From Ardenticatenaceae bacterium (GTDB lineage: Bacteria > Chloroflexota > Anaerolineae > Promineifilales > Promineifilaceae): a DNA stretch of 64,000 bases. The stretch's first letter is position 1. The number at the start of each line of letters is the position of its first letter. Below the pieces are notes generated by a model. The model did not search any database. It was not told the DNA's origin and worked only from the letters and a program-made list of their open reading frames with translations. The position numbers and the translations under genes were made by a program. Of the stretch, positions 1 through 8,072 are shown in pieces. The stretch lies in NCBI GenBank assembly GCA_020634395.1, contig JACKBU010000003.1:186001-250000 (forward strand). Direction: 5' to 3'.

Positions 1-249
1 TTCCACCGCTTTAAGCTCCAAAATGACTTTGTCCTCCACCAAAAAATCCAGCCTGTAACCACAGTCCAATTGTGTTCCTTTGTAAACAATGGGAAGCGGT
101 TTTTCGCGCTCCCACTTAATGCTGCGTAAACCCAATTCATGTGCCAGACAGGTCTGGTAAACACTTTCCATCAATCCCGGCCCCAACTGACGATGCACTT
201 CCATCGCAGCGCCAATAATTTGTTCGGTCAACGCCTTGTCAATCAACAT
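1..249 (-). CDS. GxxExxY family protein, partial (3' end outside window)
   Basis: The first 83 residues are visible and the frame runs off the left edge. The family motif is present as G25-L-M-E28-S-V-Y31. It is followed by a beta-strand region ending LDFLVEDKVILELK, which fits the D...ExK core of the PD-(D/E)XK-like fold assigned to this family. These proteins are usually about 120-130 aa and their role is not established. The ATG at 247-249 is the only sensible start. It lies downstream of and on the same strand as the eCIS genes, so it may be a passenger in that operon or mark its end. Confidence 0.85.
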   Translation of the reverse strand, partial: MLIDKALTEQIIGAAMEVHRQLGPGLMESVYQTCLAHELGLRSIKWEREKPLPIVYKGTQLDCGYRLDFLVEDKVILELKAVE

Positions 250-366
250 CTGGCTTCTTTGAATCCTCCATGCCGCTAAAATTCAATCAAACACGCTGCA
301 TACTTTACCCTAATCCCTTCCTCCACTTTAAACCTTCTCCGTGCTCTCCGTGCCTCCGTGGTGCAA
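250..366. other. short intergenic spacer with a CACGGAG-type word repeat
   Basis: Positions 336-365 hold three imperfect copies of the word CTCCGTG in a row. This is one of many short-word repeat families in the spacers of this window. No gene is visible. Confidence 0.5.
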
Positions 367-1029
367 CTAATCCTCTGGAATAGTTAATTGCGTGCCCGGC
401 CGCAGCGCCAGCGGGTTGGTAATGTGGTTGTAGTCGGCAATTTGCCGCCATTTGGTGGCGTCGCCGTAAACGGCCGTCGCAATCGTGTCCAGTCTATCCC
501 CCACCACCACAGCCCAGACGCGCCGGATGGGGCCGCCGCCGGAGGTGGGATTCTGGTTGGGGTAGTCGTTGAGGTCGCGGTGCTGCGTGAAGGTGACGTC
601 GACAGAGGCGCGTACCGGCGTGCCGTCACTCTGGAACAGGGTGAACTTCTGCGTCATCTGGGTGATGACGGCCACGAAGCGAAAGACGCCCCATTCAAAG
701 GCCACGCCCGGCGGCGACGTTTTTTGATTGCCCTGCGCCGGTTTCGGTTCCATAAACTTCCACAGTTTGTTGGTCGTCTGGCTTACGTCTTCGCCCGCCT
801 CATAGGTGTCGAAGAGCAGGGTAAGCTTCAGCGTTTGCGCGCCAGACTTTTTGAATTCGACCTGCGGCGTGGTGGAGCGGTTGCGCGATTTTTCCTCGTA
901 GGTGTTGGACTTGGAGACGGTGTACTCAAACGGGTTGAACATGCAGTCCACCGCTTGGCCGGACTCGTTGCCGCTGTCGTCTACTTCGTAAATCCTGGCC
1001 GCGACCAGGTTGCCTCGTGTGTTTGCCAT
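367..1029 (-). CDS. LysM-domain eCIS hub/baseplate protein (Afp7/Pvc7-like)
   Basis: This 220-aa protein starts at MANTRGNLVAARIYE. The longer frame to 1086 would overlap the upstream gene and adds nothing conserved. The N-terminal two thirds has the pattern of the CIS tube-initiator/hub adaptors (FNPFEYTVSKSNTYEE, then a beta-rich region with VTFTQH). The C-terminal ~50 residues form a LysM domain (VVVGDRLDTIATAVYGDATKWRQIADYNHI). In Afp- and PVC-type systems such a protein links the inner tube to the spike complex. It starts 30 bp after the solenoid protein stop and is the last eCIS gene visible. No clear Shine-Dalgarno is seen. Confidence 0.85.
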   Translation of the reverse strand: MANTRGNLVAARIYEVDDSGNESGQAVDCMFNPFEYTVSKSNTYEEKSRNRSTTPQVEFKKSGAQTLKLTLLFDTYEAGEDVSQTTNKLWKFMEPKPAQGNQKTSPPGVAFEWGVFRFVAVITQMTQKFTLFQSDGTPVRASVDVTFTQHRDLNDYPNQNPTSGGGPIRRVWAVVVGDRLDTIATAVYGDATKWRQIADYNHITNPLALRPGTQLTIPED

Positions 1030-1058
1030 TTTAGTTGCTAGTTGTTCGTTGATAGTGG

Positions 1059-3107
1059 TTAGTAACGGCCGTGCGCGCGTTCCCATTCCACCGCCAGGCG
1101 GGTACGCAGGTCGGTGTAGACGCGGCGGGCCAGGTCGTCGATGTCGATGGCGGCGGCGGCCTGTTCTTCAGGGTTGGCGGTGGTGGGTGCGGGGGGAACG
1201 GCCGTTTCCGTTTCCACATCTGTGTCTTCTTCACGCTGTAAGCTGTCGGCTTTTAGCTGTAAGCTGTTAGCCGTTGGCTGTTCACTGTTAGCTGTTGCTT
1301 GTCCCGGCGGTTTCTTGCCGATGAGTTCCCACAGATCGGTGGGGAGCGGGCCGATTTCGGTGGGGGTGGTGGGTTGGGTGGTTGGTTGGTTGGGTGGTTT
1401 GGTGGTTGGGTGGCGTTGGGCGACGGCCGTTCCTGGACGCGGGCGGCGGGGCAGCAGCAGTTCTACTGATGAATCGGTGGGTTGCCCGGCGGCGACTTTG
1501 CTCAGGGTCTCGCGCACCTGGGTTTGTTCGGGGGCGGTGGGGGAGATGGTTGGTTGGTTGGGTTGGTTGGTGGGTTGGGTTGGTTGGTTGGTGGGTTGGG
1601 GGAGGCGCTGCACGGGCCAGACGGATTCCAGGGCGGGTTGGCGCTGCACAGGGGCCGAACCGCCGCCGCCGCCCGGAGCGGCCACGTTGGACGTGCCGCC
1701 AATGGTCACGCTGCCCCCGGCGCTGAGGCCGCCGCCGATGTTGGCGCTGCCGCCGATATTGACGCTGCCGGATACACTCAGACCGCCGCCTACTTTGGCC
1801 GCCCCGCCAACGGTGGCGCTGCCGCCGACCGTTACGCTGCCATTGCTTTTGAGCAGGGCGCCCGCTGACAAATTTTGGCCTACGGTGACGTTGTCGCCCT
1901 TCACCACCCCGCCGACGGTGGCCGCCTGCCCGACGCTGACGTCGCCGGTGGCCAGGATGGCCGCGCCCACGGTGGCGTTTTGGCCCACATCCACCCCGCC
2001 AATGCCCAGCAGGGCCGCGCCCGCCTCCGCCGCGCCGCCTACCGTCATCCCGCCTGTGGCCTGGATGTTGCCGCCAGCGGTGACGTTTTGGCCGACGGCC
2101 GTGCCGCCGCTCAATTTGGCCGCGCCGCCGCTGGAAATATTTTGACCGACGCTTGTCGCCCCTTTGAATTGGGCTGTGCTGCCGGCCACTACGTTTTGTC
2201 CTACGGCGGTGGACCCTTTGAAGGCCGCCGCGCCGCCCGCGTTCACATCCTGCCCGGCGGCGACAGGTCCGGCGGCGAGGATGGCCCCGCCTACTGCGGC
2301 GTTTGTGCCGGTGGTGACGGGGCCGCCGAAAACGGCCGTGCCGCCAATCGTCGCCCCGCCGCCCACGTTAGCCGCGCCGCCCACCGCCGCCGCGCCGCCG
2401 ACAGTGGCTGCACCGCCTACCGTCAGGCTCCCGGCGGACAAATTGCCGCCGATGTTCATGTTGCCGTTAACGGCCGTGGGGCTGCCGCTGCCGTCATCGC
2501 CAGGGCCGGTGGGCGGGCCGCCCAGTGGGGCTGTTGGCGCGCCGCCCCCTGCCGCCGGAATGTCGGCAGGGGGATTGGAGGTAGGGGCCTGATTGCCGTT
2601 GGTGGCGGGTGGCGCAGTTGGGGTGTCGTCGGGATCGCCTGGGGCGCGGAAAATGTCGGGCGGCGTTGGGGCCGGGTTGTTTTTCTGCCTGTGGCCGTCG
2701 TAGATGGCTTGCAGGCGCGACCATTCGGATTTCGGATTTTCGATTGCGGAGTGCGGAGTGAGGGGTGGGGTTTCCGCAGGAGGGAAATGAATTTGCGCCG
2801 GGGAAAAATTATTTTGCGCCGGGGAGATTTTATTTTGCCCCGGGGAGTTTGTGGTTTCCGCCTTGGAAAAATTAATTTCCGCATTGGAGTTTGAAATTTC
2901 CGCATTGGAAATTGAATCCTGGGGCACGATGCGGCCGGGCACAGCGCGGGCGGCGTGGGCGAAGGGGACGTGGACGCCGTCCTGTCCGGCTTCTGAGGCG
3001 CGGAACAGGGTGGAAACGGCCGTGTGCCGCTGCACTCGCCGCCACAAAGGGCTTTCGCCGTCGGTTATCCGGTTATTGTTTCCCGTTACCTGTTGATTGT
3101 CGGTCAT
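1059..3107 (-). CDS. eCIS-embedded hexapeptide-repeat (beta-solenoid-like) protein
   Basis: This 682-aa protein resembles no standard eCIS component. Residues ~1-60 are an ordinary N-terminal region (MTDNQQVTGNNNRITDG). Residues ~65-115 are a degenerate NFSPAQ/NAEI repeat. Roughly residues 210-460 form about 40 hexads of the type x-[VIA]-G-[GQ]-x-x (TVGGAA, AVGGAA, SVGQNI, AVGQNV), as expected of a left-handed or bactofilin-like beta-solenoid. After this come low-complexity TNQPTQP and TANSEQ linkers. The C-terminal helix (IDIDDLARRVYTDLRTRL) resembles the 43-aa protein encoded nearby. It lies between the second tube gene and the LysM hub gene. A fibre, a spike sleeve or a cargo-like element are all possible; the function is unknown. 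Confidence 0.8.
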   Translation of the reverse strand: MTDNQQVTGNNNRITDGESPLWRRVQRHTAVSTLFRASEAGQDGVHVPFAHAARAVPGRIVPQDSISNAEISNSNAEINFSKAETTNSPGQNKISPAQNNFSPAQIHFPPAETPPLTPHSAIENPKSEWSRLQAIYDGHRQKNNPAPTPPDIFRAPGDPDDTPTAPPATNGNQAPTSNPPADIPAAGGGAPTAPLGGPPTGPGDDGSGSPTAVNGNMNIGGNLSAGSLTVGGAATVGGAAAVGGAANVGGGATIGGTAVFGGPVTTGTNAAVGGAILAAGPVAAGQDVNAGGAAAFKGSTAVGQNVVAGSTAQFKGATSVGQNISSGGAAKLSGGTAVGQNVTAGGNIQATGGMTVGGAAEAGAALLGIGGVDVGQNATVGAAILATGDVSVGQAATVGGVVKGDNVTVGQNLSAGALLKSNGSVTVGGSATVGGAAKVGGGLSVSGSVNIGGSANIGGGLSAGGSVTIGGTSNVAAPGGGGGSAPVQRQPALESVWPVQRLPQPTNQPTQPTNQPNQPTISPTAPEQTQVRETLSKVAAGQPTDSSVELLLPRRPRPGTAVAQRHPTTKPPNQPTTQPTTPTEIGPLPTDLWELIGKKPPGQATANSEQPTANSLQLKADSLQREEDTDVETETAVPPAPTTANPEEQAAAAIDIDDLARRVYTDLRTRLAVEWERAHGRY

Positions 3108-3117
3108 TTCAGATATT

Positions 3118-3194
3118 CCCTCTCCCCAGCCCTCTCCCTGTGGGAGAGGGAGCCGGTTCCCCTCCCGGCGGGAGGGGATTAAGGGGAGGGTGTC
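3118..3194. repeat. hairpin-forming CCCTCTCCC/GGGAGAGGG word repeat
   Basis: This spacer holds CCCTCTCCCTGTGGGAGAGGG followed by CCCCTCCCGGCGGGAGGGG, two strong hairpins. A related pair lies at 52311-52390. The function is unknown; it could end or pause transcription within the eCIS operon. Confidence 0.6.
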
Positions 3195-3632
3195 TTACAC
3201 ATTCACTGTAATTTCCCCACACGCCAATTCCAAGGTCTGGATGGCGACGCTGTTTTCGCTGCTTTTAAGCTGCGGGCCGGTCCATTTCACCGGGTAGGCG
3301 TCGGCGGCGTGCCAGGAGATGATGGTATTTTTCTGGCTGTCGAGCAGGGAGATGGTTAACGGCCGTCGCGTAAACTGCTCGCTCATCGTGTCCACGTACC
3401 AGTTCACCAGTTCGCTGGCCCCCACGCCATTCTTCAGGACGATTTTGGCCCCTTTGCGGCGGCCGGGAAGCTGGTGGGTGAAGGTATTCAGCCCGCCTTC
3501 TTTCACTTCTTCAATTTCCCACTCAATCGTCGGCAGCGTGCATTCCGTAAACGCGCCGTAGGGCGTGCCGTCTACGTCCACCACAAAGCGGAAAACTGCA
3601 TGAGTTGTGTCGCGGATAGTTGAGTCGCTCAT
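3195..3632 (-). CDS. CIS inner-tube-like protein 2 (gp19/Afp5-like)
   Basis: This 145-aa protein is of the T4 gp19-like tube family. It has the family landmarks DGTPYGAFTECTLPTIEWE, LPGRRKGAKIVLKNGV and a C-terminal WTGPQLKSSENSVAIQTLEL. It is a paralogue of the tube protein at 4415-4858, with the same order of motifs. In Afp/PVC operons a second tube protein placed near the LysM gene starts the tube at the baseplate, and the position here agrees. It starts 14 bp after the 43-aa gene. Confidence 0.9.
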   Translation of the reverse strand: MSDSTIRDTTHAVFRFVVDVDGTPYGAFTECTLPTIEWEIEEVKEGGLNTFTHQLPGRRKGAKIVLKNGVGASELVNWYVDTMSEQFTRRPLTISLLDSQKNTIISWHAADAYPVKWTGPQLKSSENSVAIQTLELACGEITVNV

Positions 3633-3646
3633 CGTGTCTCTAGTCT

Positions 3647-3778
3647 CTACCTTCTTCTTTTCCGTTCCCGCTCCAGGCGCAGCTCTTCTTGCAGGAGGGC
3701 ATAGACCTTATCGGCCACCTGCTGCACAATCTCCGGCGTGAGGGACTTCGCCTGTTTGTCTGCTGGTTTATCGGCCAT
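3647..3778 (-). CDS. 43-aa eCIS helix protein (DUF5908-like position)
   Basis: An ATG at 3776-3778 opens a 43-residue frame beginning MADKPADKQAKSLTPEIV and ending in a charged helix with repeated arginines. The helix (VADKVYALLQEELRLERER) is amphipathic and resembles the C-terminus of the solenoid protein at 1059-3107. Small proteins of this size occupy the place of Afp6 next to the second tube gene in known systems. No Shine-Dalgarno is obvious, so translation may be coupled. I am confident that the frame is real and less sure of the family. Confidence 0.7.
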   Translation of the reverse strand: MADKPADKQAKSLTPEIVQQVADKVYALLQEELRLERERKRRR

Positions 3779-3789
3779 CTTGTTTGTTC

Positions 3790-3906
3790 GCCGGGCCGGG
3801 GCGTGAACGCCCCGGCAGAATCACGACGCCGGGTAAACCCGGCTTAGAAGCCTGTTAGCCCCGTTTACGGGGCGTTGTGTCTTTGCCGGGGGCTTTAGTT
3901 CCCGGC
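3790..3906. repeat. multi-hairpin GC-rich repeat element, copy 1
   Basis: Four consecutive stem-loops are visible: CCGGGGCG/CGCCCCGG, GCCGGG/CCCGGC, GCCCCGT/ACGGGGC and CCGGG/CCCGG around GGGGCTTTAGTT. The same order of hairpins recurs in inverted orientation at 42655-42776, so this is a dispersed REP-like element rather than a local accident. It sits inside the eCIS operon. Confidence 0.7.
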
Positions 3907-3910
3907 ATCT

Positions 3911-4270
3911 TCACCCGCTCAGCGGCGCTACCTGCAAATGAAACGAGGTGCTGCACGCCGGGCAGGTCGCGCCGACGAGCACACTGTCGCTGCTGTTGAG
4001 GCGCAGGTAGAGGTCTTCCAGGTAGGCTAGGTCGGCGGTAAAGAGGCGCTCGATGATGGCGGGGGTAACGGCCGTTACCGCCCCCAACGCCACCACCACC
4101 CGGCTCAGCAGCAGCACCGGCAGGTAAGCCCGGTTGTCCTGCACGCGCGGGTCGCGCAGCGGCTCGATTTCGTCCAGGGCGGTAGAAAGGCGCATACGGC
4201 CGTGGCGATGAAGCTGCCCCATCTCATCCAGGTATCCTCGCGGAAGCGTAAACTCAAATTCAACTTGCAT
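3911..4270 (-). CDS. small eCIS tail-assembly-like protein
   Basis: This 119-aa protein starts MQVEFEFTLPRGYLDEMGQLHR. Residues ~25-95 are predicted helical, with a short repeated LYL/LLL pattern. A CPAC pair near the C-terminus (VGATCPACSTSFHLQVAP) could bind metal as half a zinc site. Its size and place after the tube gene resemble the small tail-assembly chaperone-like proteins of CIS operons. The family assignment is by context and general appearance only. Confidence 0.65.
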   Translation of the reverse strand: MQVEFEFTLPRGYLDEMGQLHRHGRMRLSTALDEIEPLRDPRVQDNRAYLPVLLLSRVVVALGAVTAVTPAIIERLFTADLAYLEDLYLRLNSSDSVLVGATCPACSTSFHLQVAPLSG

Positions 4271-4274
4271 AGTA

Positions 4275-4412
4275 GTTAATGGGTGTTCAGGTGTTCCAGT
4301 GTAGAGGTGTTCAGGTGTTTAGGTCTTCAACGATGCAGGAATACAAGCACTCGTGCTACCTGAGCACTTGAACACTTGAACACTTGAACACCTGATCACC
4401 TAAACACTTGAA
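4275..4412. repeat. GTGTTCA/TGAACAC word hairpin
   Basis: The left part carries repeated GTGTTCAGGTGTT words. The right part carries their complements (GAACACTTGAACACTTGAAC), so the spacer can fold into one long imperfect hairpin between the tube gene and the assembly gene. Confidence 0.7.
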
Positions 4413-4414
4413 CA

Positions 4415-4858
4415 CTATTTCACCCGCACGATGTACTCGTGGGCGATGGTCAATTCCTCAATGCCGATTTCGTTACTGTCGGCTTTGGGCTGCGGACCGG
4501 TTACTTTTAGCGGCCAGGCGCGCTCGAAATTCCAGCGCGCCACCTCTTCCAGCTTCTGGTCAAACATGACGATGGAGCCATCGCGCCGCGCGCCGTCCAC
4601 ATCGCCATCTTCCACCTGCTTGCGCCAGTCCCAGATATCCATGTTGCCGGTAATGCCCCGCTTCAGGACGATGTTTTCCCACTTCAGGCGGCCGGGCAGC
4701 TTCAAGACAACCTCCTGCCCCTTCTCCGTCACCACCTTGTGCTCAATCGCCTCATGCTCGGACCCCAGCCCGGAGCATTCGGTGAAGTAGCCGGTGACCA
4801 CTCCCTGAATGTCTACGCCAAAATGAAACCCAACAAGCGGATCAGTTCGTTCTGCCAT
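4415..4858 (-). CDS. CIS inner-tube protein 1 (gp19/Afp1-like)
   Basis: This 147-aa protein has the hallmarks of the T4 gp19-like tube family: VDIQGVVTGYFTECSGLG near the start, LPGRLKWENIVLKRGIT mid-protein and WPLKVTGPQPKADSNEIGIEEL near the end. It should polymerise into the rigid inner tube that the sheath drives out. A good Shine-Dalgarno (GGAG, 8 bases before the ATG) supports the start. It follows the sheath gene, the usual order in eCIS operons. Confidence 0.93.
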   Translation of the reverse strand: MAERTDPLVGFHFGVDIQGVVTGYFTECSGLGSEHEAIEHKVVTEKGQEVVLKLPGRLKWENIVLKRGITGNMDIWDWRKQVEDGDVDGARRDGSIVMFDQKLEEVARWNFERAWPLKVTGPQPKADSNEIGIEELTIAHEYIVRVK

Positions 4859-4889
4859 TTCTTACTCTCCTTGTTTATAAACAGGGGCT

Positions 4890-4957
4890 TCGGAAGACCC
4901 TAAGGGTTTTTCGTCGCTTGCAACAAAAACACCCGAGGTCAAACCCTAAGGGTCTAC
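4890..4957. repeat. ACCCTAAGGGT inverted word pair
   Basis: GACCCTAAGGGTTTTT at the left and AAACCCTAAGGGTC at the right face each other around a short loop, between the sheath and tube genes. It is another member of the spacer word families. Confidence 0.55.
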
Positions 4958-4976
4958 ATAGATCGCCCGTTTGCCG

Positions 4977-6317
<1,341 letters not shown>

Positions 6318-6337
6318 TTTCTTTCTCCTTAAAAAAA

Positions 6338-6372
6338 TAGGACACGGATACACGCGGATAAACACGGATGTT
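6338..6372. repeat. CACGGAT word repeat upstream of sheath gene
   Basis: GACACGGATACACGCGGATAAACACGGAT is an imperfect triplicate of one word in the spacer. The false N-terminal extension of the sheath frame translates it. Confidence 0.5.
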
Positions 6373-6462
6373 CGGTTGTGACCGTGCCCGGCGGGGCGCG
6401 GTTTTTACGGACTTGTTGTCTGTTCATGGGTTTATGTGGTGTCCACGGATCAAATTCATCGT

Positions 6463-7302
6463 TCATAGTTCGACGTTGTAGTCTCCGGCGGGGACGGTAA
6501 TTTTCTTTTCTTGGGGCTTACTGCGGCCGGTCCAGGCGAGCAAGGTATAGCTGCCGGAGGGAACACCCAGGAAGCGGTAACGGCCGTTTTCGTCCGTCGT
6601 CACCATGAACCCGGTCCCTTTCAGGGCCACGTCGATGCCGCGCTGCGGTTCCGCGCCTTTGAGGAGCGTGCCGCCAATGGTGTTGGCGGTAACGGCCGTT
6701 TCTGCCGCCATCTCCTCCCGCCTGGGGTTGGCCGACTGGCCAAGCCGCATGGTCAGCGATTGGACGGCCGGGCCGGTGACCACGCTCCACGGATCCAGCG
6801 CCAGGGTGATGATGTAGGGGATAGACGGCCGTAACTCGTTGTCCAGCGCGCTCCACACCTCGGCCGGGTTGGTCAGCCGGTCGTGGGCCGCCAGCCGCGC
6901 CTGAATGTCGAAGGTCGGGTTTTGCAGACTGCCCACCAGCCGATCCTCCGGCAAAATGGGGTAGCGGAACAAGGCCAGCAGGCAGCGCGTTAGCAGCCGG
7001 TGCTCGTCGCCAGGGTCGCTGGCCCAGGTAGTGAGCATGTAGGTGCAGTCCACGCGGAAGGGGGTGCGCTTGCGGGCGGCGGGGTCCAGGGGACGGCCGT
7101 TGCCGTTGACAGGCTGCCACTGGTGCTGGCGCAAGGTGTTGTTCTCGCGCACGTCATAGAGGAAAAAATTGACCGTGGGCTTTGCCAGCTTCGCGCTCCA
7201 CTCGCGCGTCGGCTGCTCAAACTTCACGTCGATTTCGCCGTTTTTGATAGGCAGCTCTTCAACGAGCAGCTTCTTGATGGTCTGGTCTAAATCGGTAATC
7301 AC
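6463..7302 (-). CDS. DUF4255/Pvc16-type tail terminator with C-terminal carboxypeptidase-regulatory-like domain
   Basis: This 279-aa protein uses a GTG start that overlaps the previous stop (GTGA). Residues ~1-185 match the Pvc16_N/DUF4255 type (VNFFLYDVRENNTLRQ early, then YMLTTWASDPGDEHRLLTRCLLALF). Proteins of this type cap the tube/sheath distal end in Afp/PVC. Residues ~205-279 form a small beta-sandwich with DENGRYRFLGVPSGSYTLLAW, a carboxypeptidase-regulatory-like (DUF4480) pattern that could be displayed at the particle tip. Confidence 0.88.
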   Translation of the reverse strand: MITDLDQTIKKLLVEELPIKNGEIDVKFEQPTREWSAKLAKPTVNFFLYDVRENNTLRQHQWQPVNGNGRPLDPAARKRTPFRVDCTYMLTTWASDPGDEHRLLTRCLLALFRYPILPEDRLVGSLQNPTFDIQARLAAHDRLTNPAEVWSALDNELRPSIPYIITLALDPWSVVTGPAVQSLTMRLGQSANPRREEMAAETAVTANTIGGTLLKGAEPQRGIDVALKGTGFMVTTDENGRYRFLGVPSGSYTLLAWTGRSKPQEKKITVPAGDYNVEL

Positions 7303-7985
7303 AGCTCAAGCTCTTCCTCTTCGGGTAGTTCCTGCATCTGGATTTCTTCTTCTTCCTCCACTTCCTGCATTTGCAGCTCTTCCTCTTCTTCGACGGGCTG
7401 GTTCATCACCATGTCGGCCACGCTGTCGGCCTGCGCCTCGAACTGGTCGTTGGGGTCATTGACGGTGAGCTTGCCCTGGACGTTGGGCGCAGACGCGCCC
7501 TGCTGCACAACGTGGGTCAGCTCGTGGGCGATAAGATGCTGGCCATCGCTGGAAGCGGGGTCGTACGCGCCGGCGCGAAAGAAAACGTCGCTGCCGGTGG
7601 TGAAGGCTTCGGCGCCAAGCTGGCGGCTGAGCTGGTCGGCCTGGGCGTCGGTGTGGACGGTGACGCCGCTGAAATCCTGGCCCATCGTCTGCCCGGCTTT
7701 TTGGGCGATGTCGCCATCCAGGCTGCCGCCGCTGCCGCGCTGCCGGTTGATGGATGCGGCCGTTTCCTCATCCACCTCGCCCCCGCCGTCGCTGCTGCGC
7801 TGGGCCAACAGGCGCTGCACGGCCGTGTTGCCCAGGGTTTGCTGCATTTGCGTCACCGTGCCGCTGTCCAGCCGGTGCTCGATCTGGTCACGGGTGAGGG
7901 GTTCGGCGGATTGGGGGGAAACGGCCGTTTTCCGTTCCGGCCGGTTCACATTTTTCTTGTCGTCTAACTGGTATTCGGCGGGCAT
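7299..7985 (-). CDS. eCIS core protein, DUF4157 metalloprotease-like
   Basis: This 228-aa protein starts at MPAEYQLDDKK with GGAGG 6 bases upstream. Residues ~85-165 form the DUF4157 domain: GVTVHTDAQADQLSRQLGAEAFTTG, then the HExxH zinc motif in HLIAHELTHVVQQ. This domain is the most frequent marker of eCIS loci. The C-terminal ~35 residues are an extreme acidic tail built from EEEEELQMQE-type repeats. It overlaps the next gene by four bases. Whether it is protease, structural or cargo-related cannot be told from sequence. Confidence 0.93.
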   Translation of the reverse strand: MPAEYQLDDKKNVNRPERKTAVSPQSAEPLTRDQIEHRLDSGTVTQMQQTLGNTAVQRLLAQRSSDGGGEVDEETAASINRQRGSGGSLDGDIAQKAGQTMGQDFSGVTVHTDAQADQLSRQLGAEAFTTGSDVFFRAGAYDPASSDGQHLIAHELTHVVQQGASAPNVQGKLTVNDPNDQFEAQADSVADMVMNQPVEEEEELQMQEVEEEEEIQMQELPEEEELEL

Positions 7986-8001
7986 AGGGCCTCCAAAAAA
8001 A

Positions 8002-8072
8002 CGGGGGATTGGAGATTGGAGATTAGAGATTTGGGAACTCTCAATCTCCAATCTCTAATCTCAAATCTCAAA
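8002..8072. repeat. GGAGATTGGAGATT word hairpin overlapping the AAA gene stop
   Basis: GGAGATTGGAGATTAGAG faces CTCAATCTCCAATCTCTAATC, forming a long hairpin. The end of the AAA ATPase coding sequence (LFEI then TGA) lies within the word repeat. The same word occurs at 41727, 44114, 51971, 52386 and 62946. Confidence 0.7.

Noticed and set aside
1141..2145. long plus-strand frame rich in Pro, Pro-Thr and Val
   Set aside because: It is the antisense reading of the hexapeptide repeats and TTGGTTGG words of the 682-aa gene, with no ribosome site.
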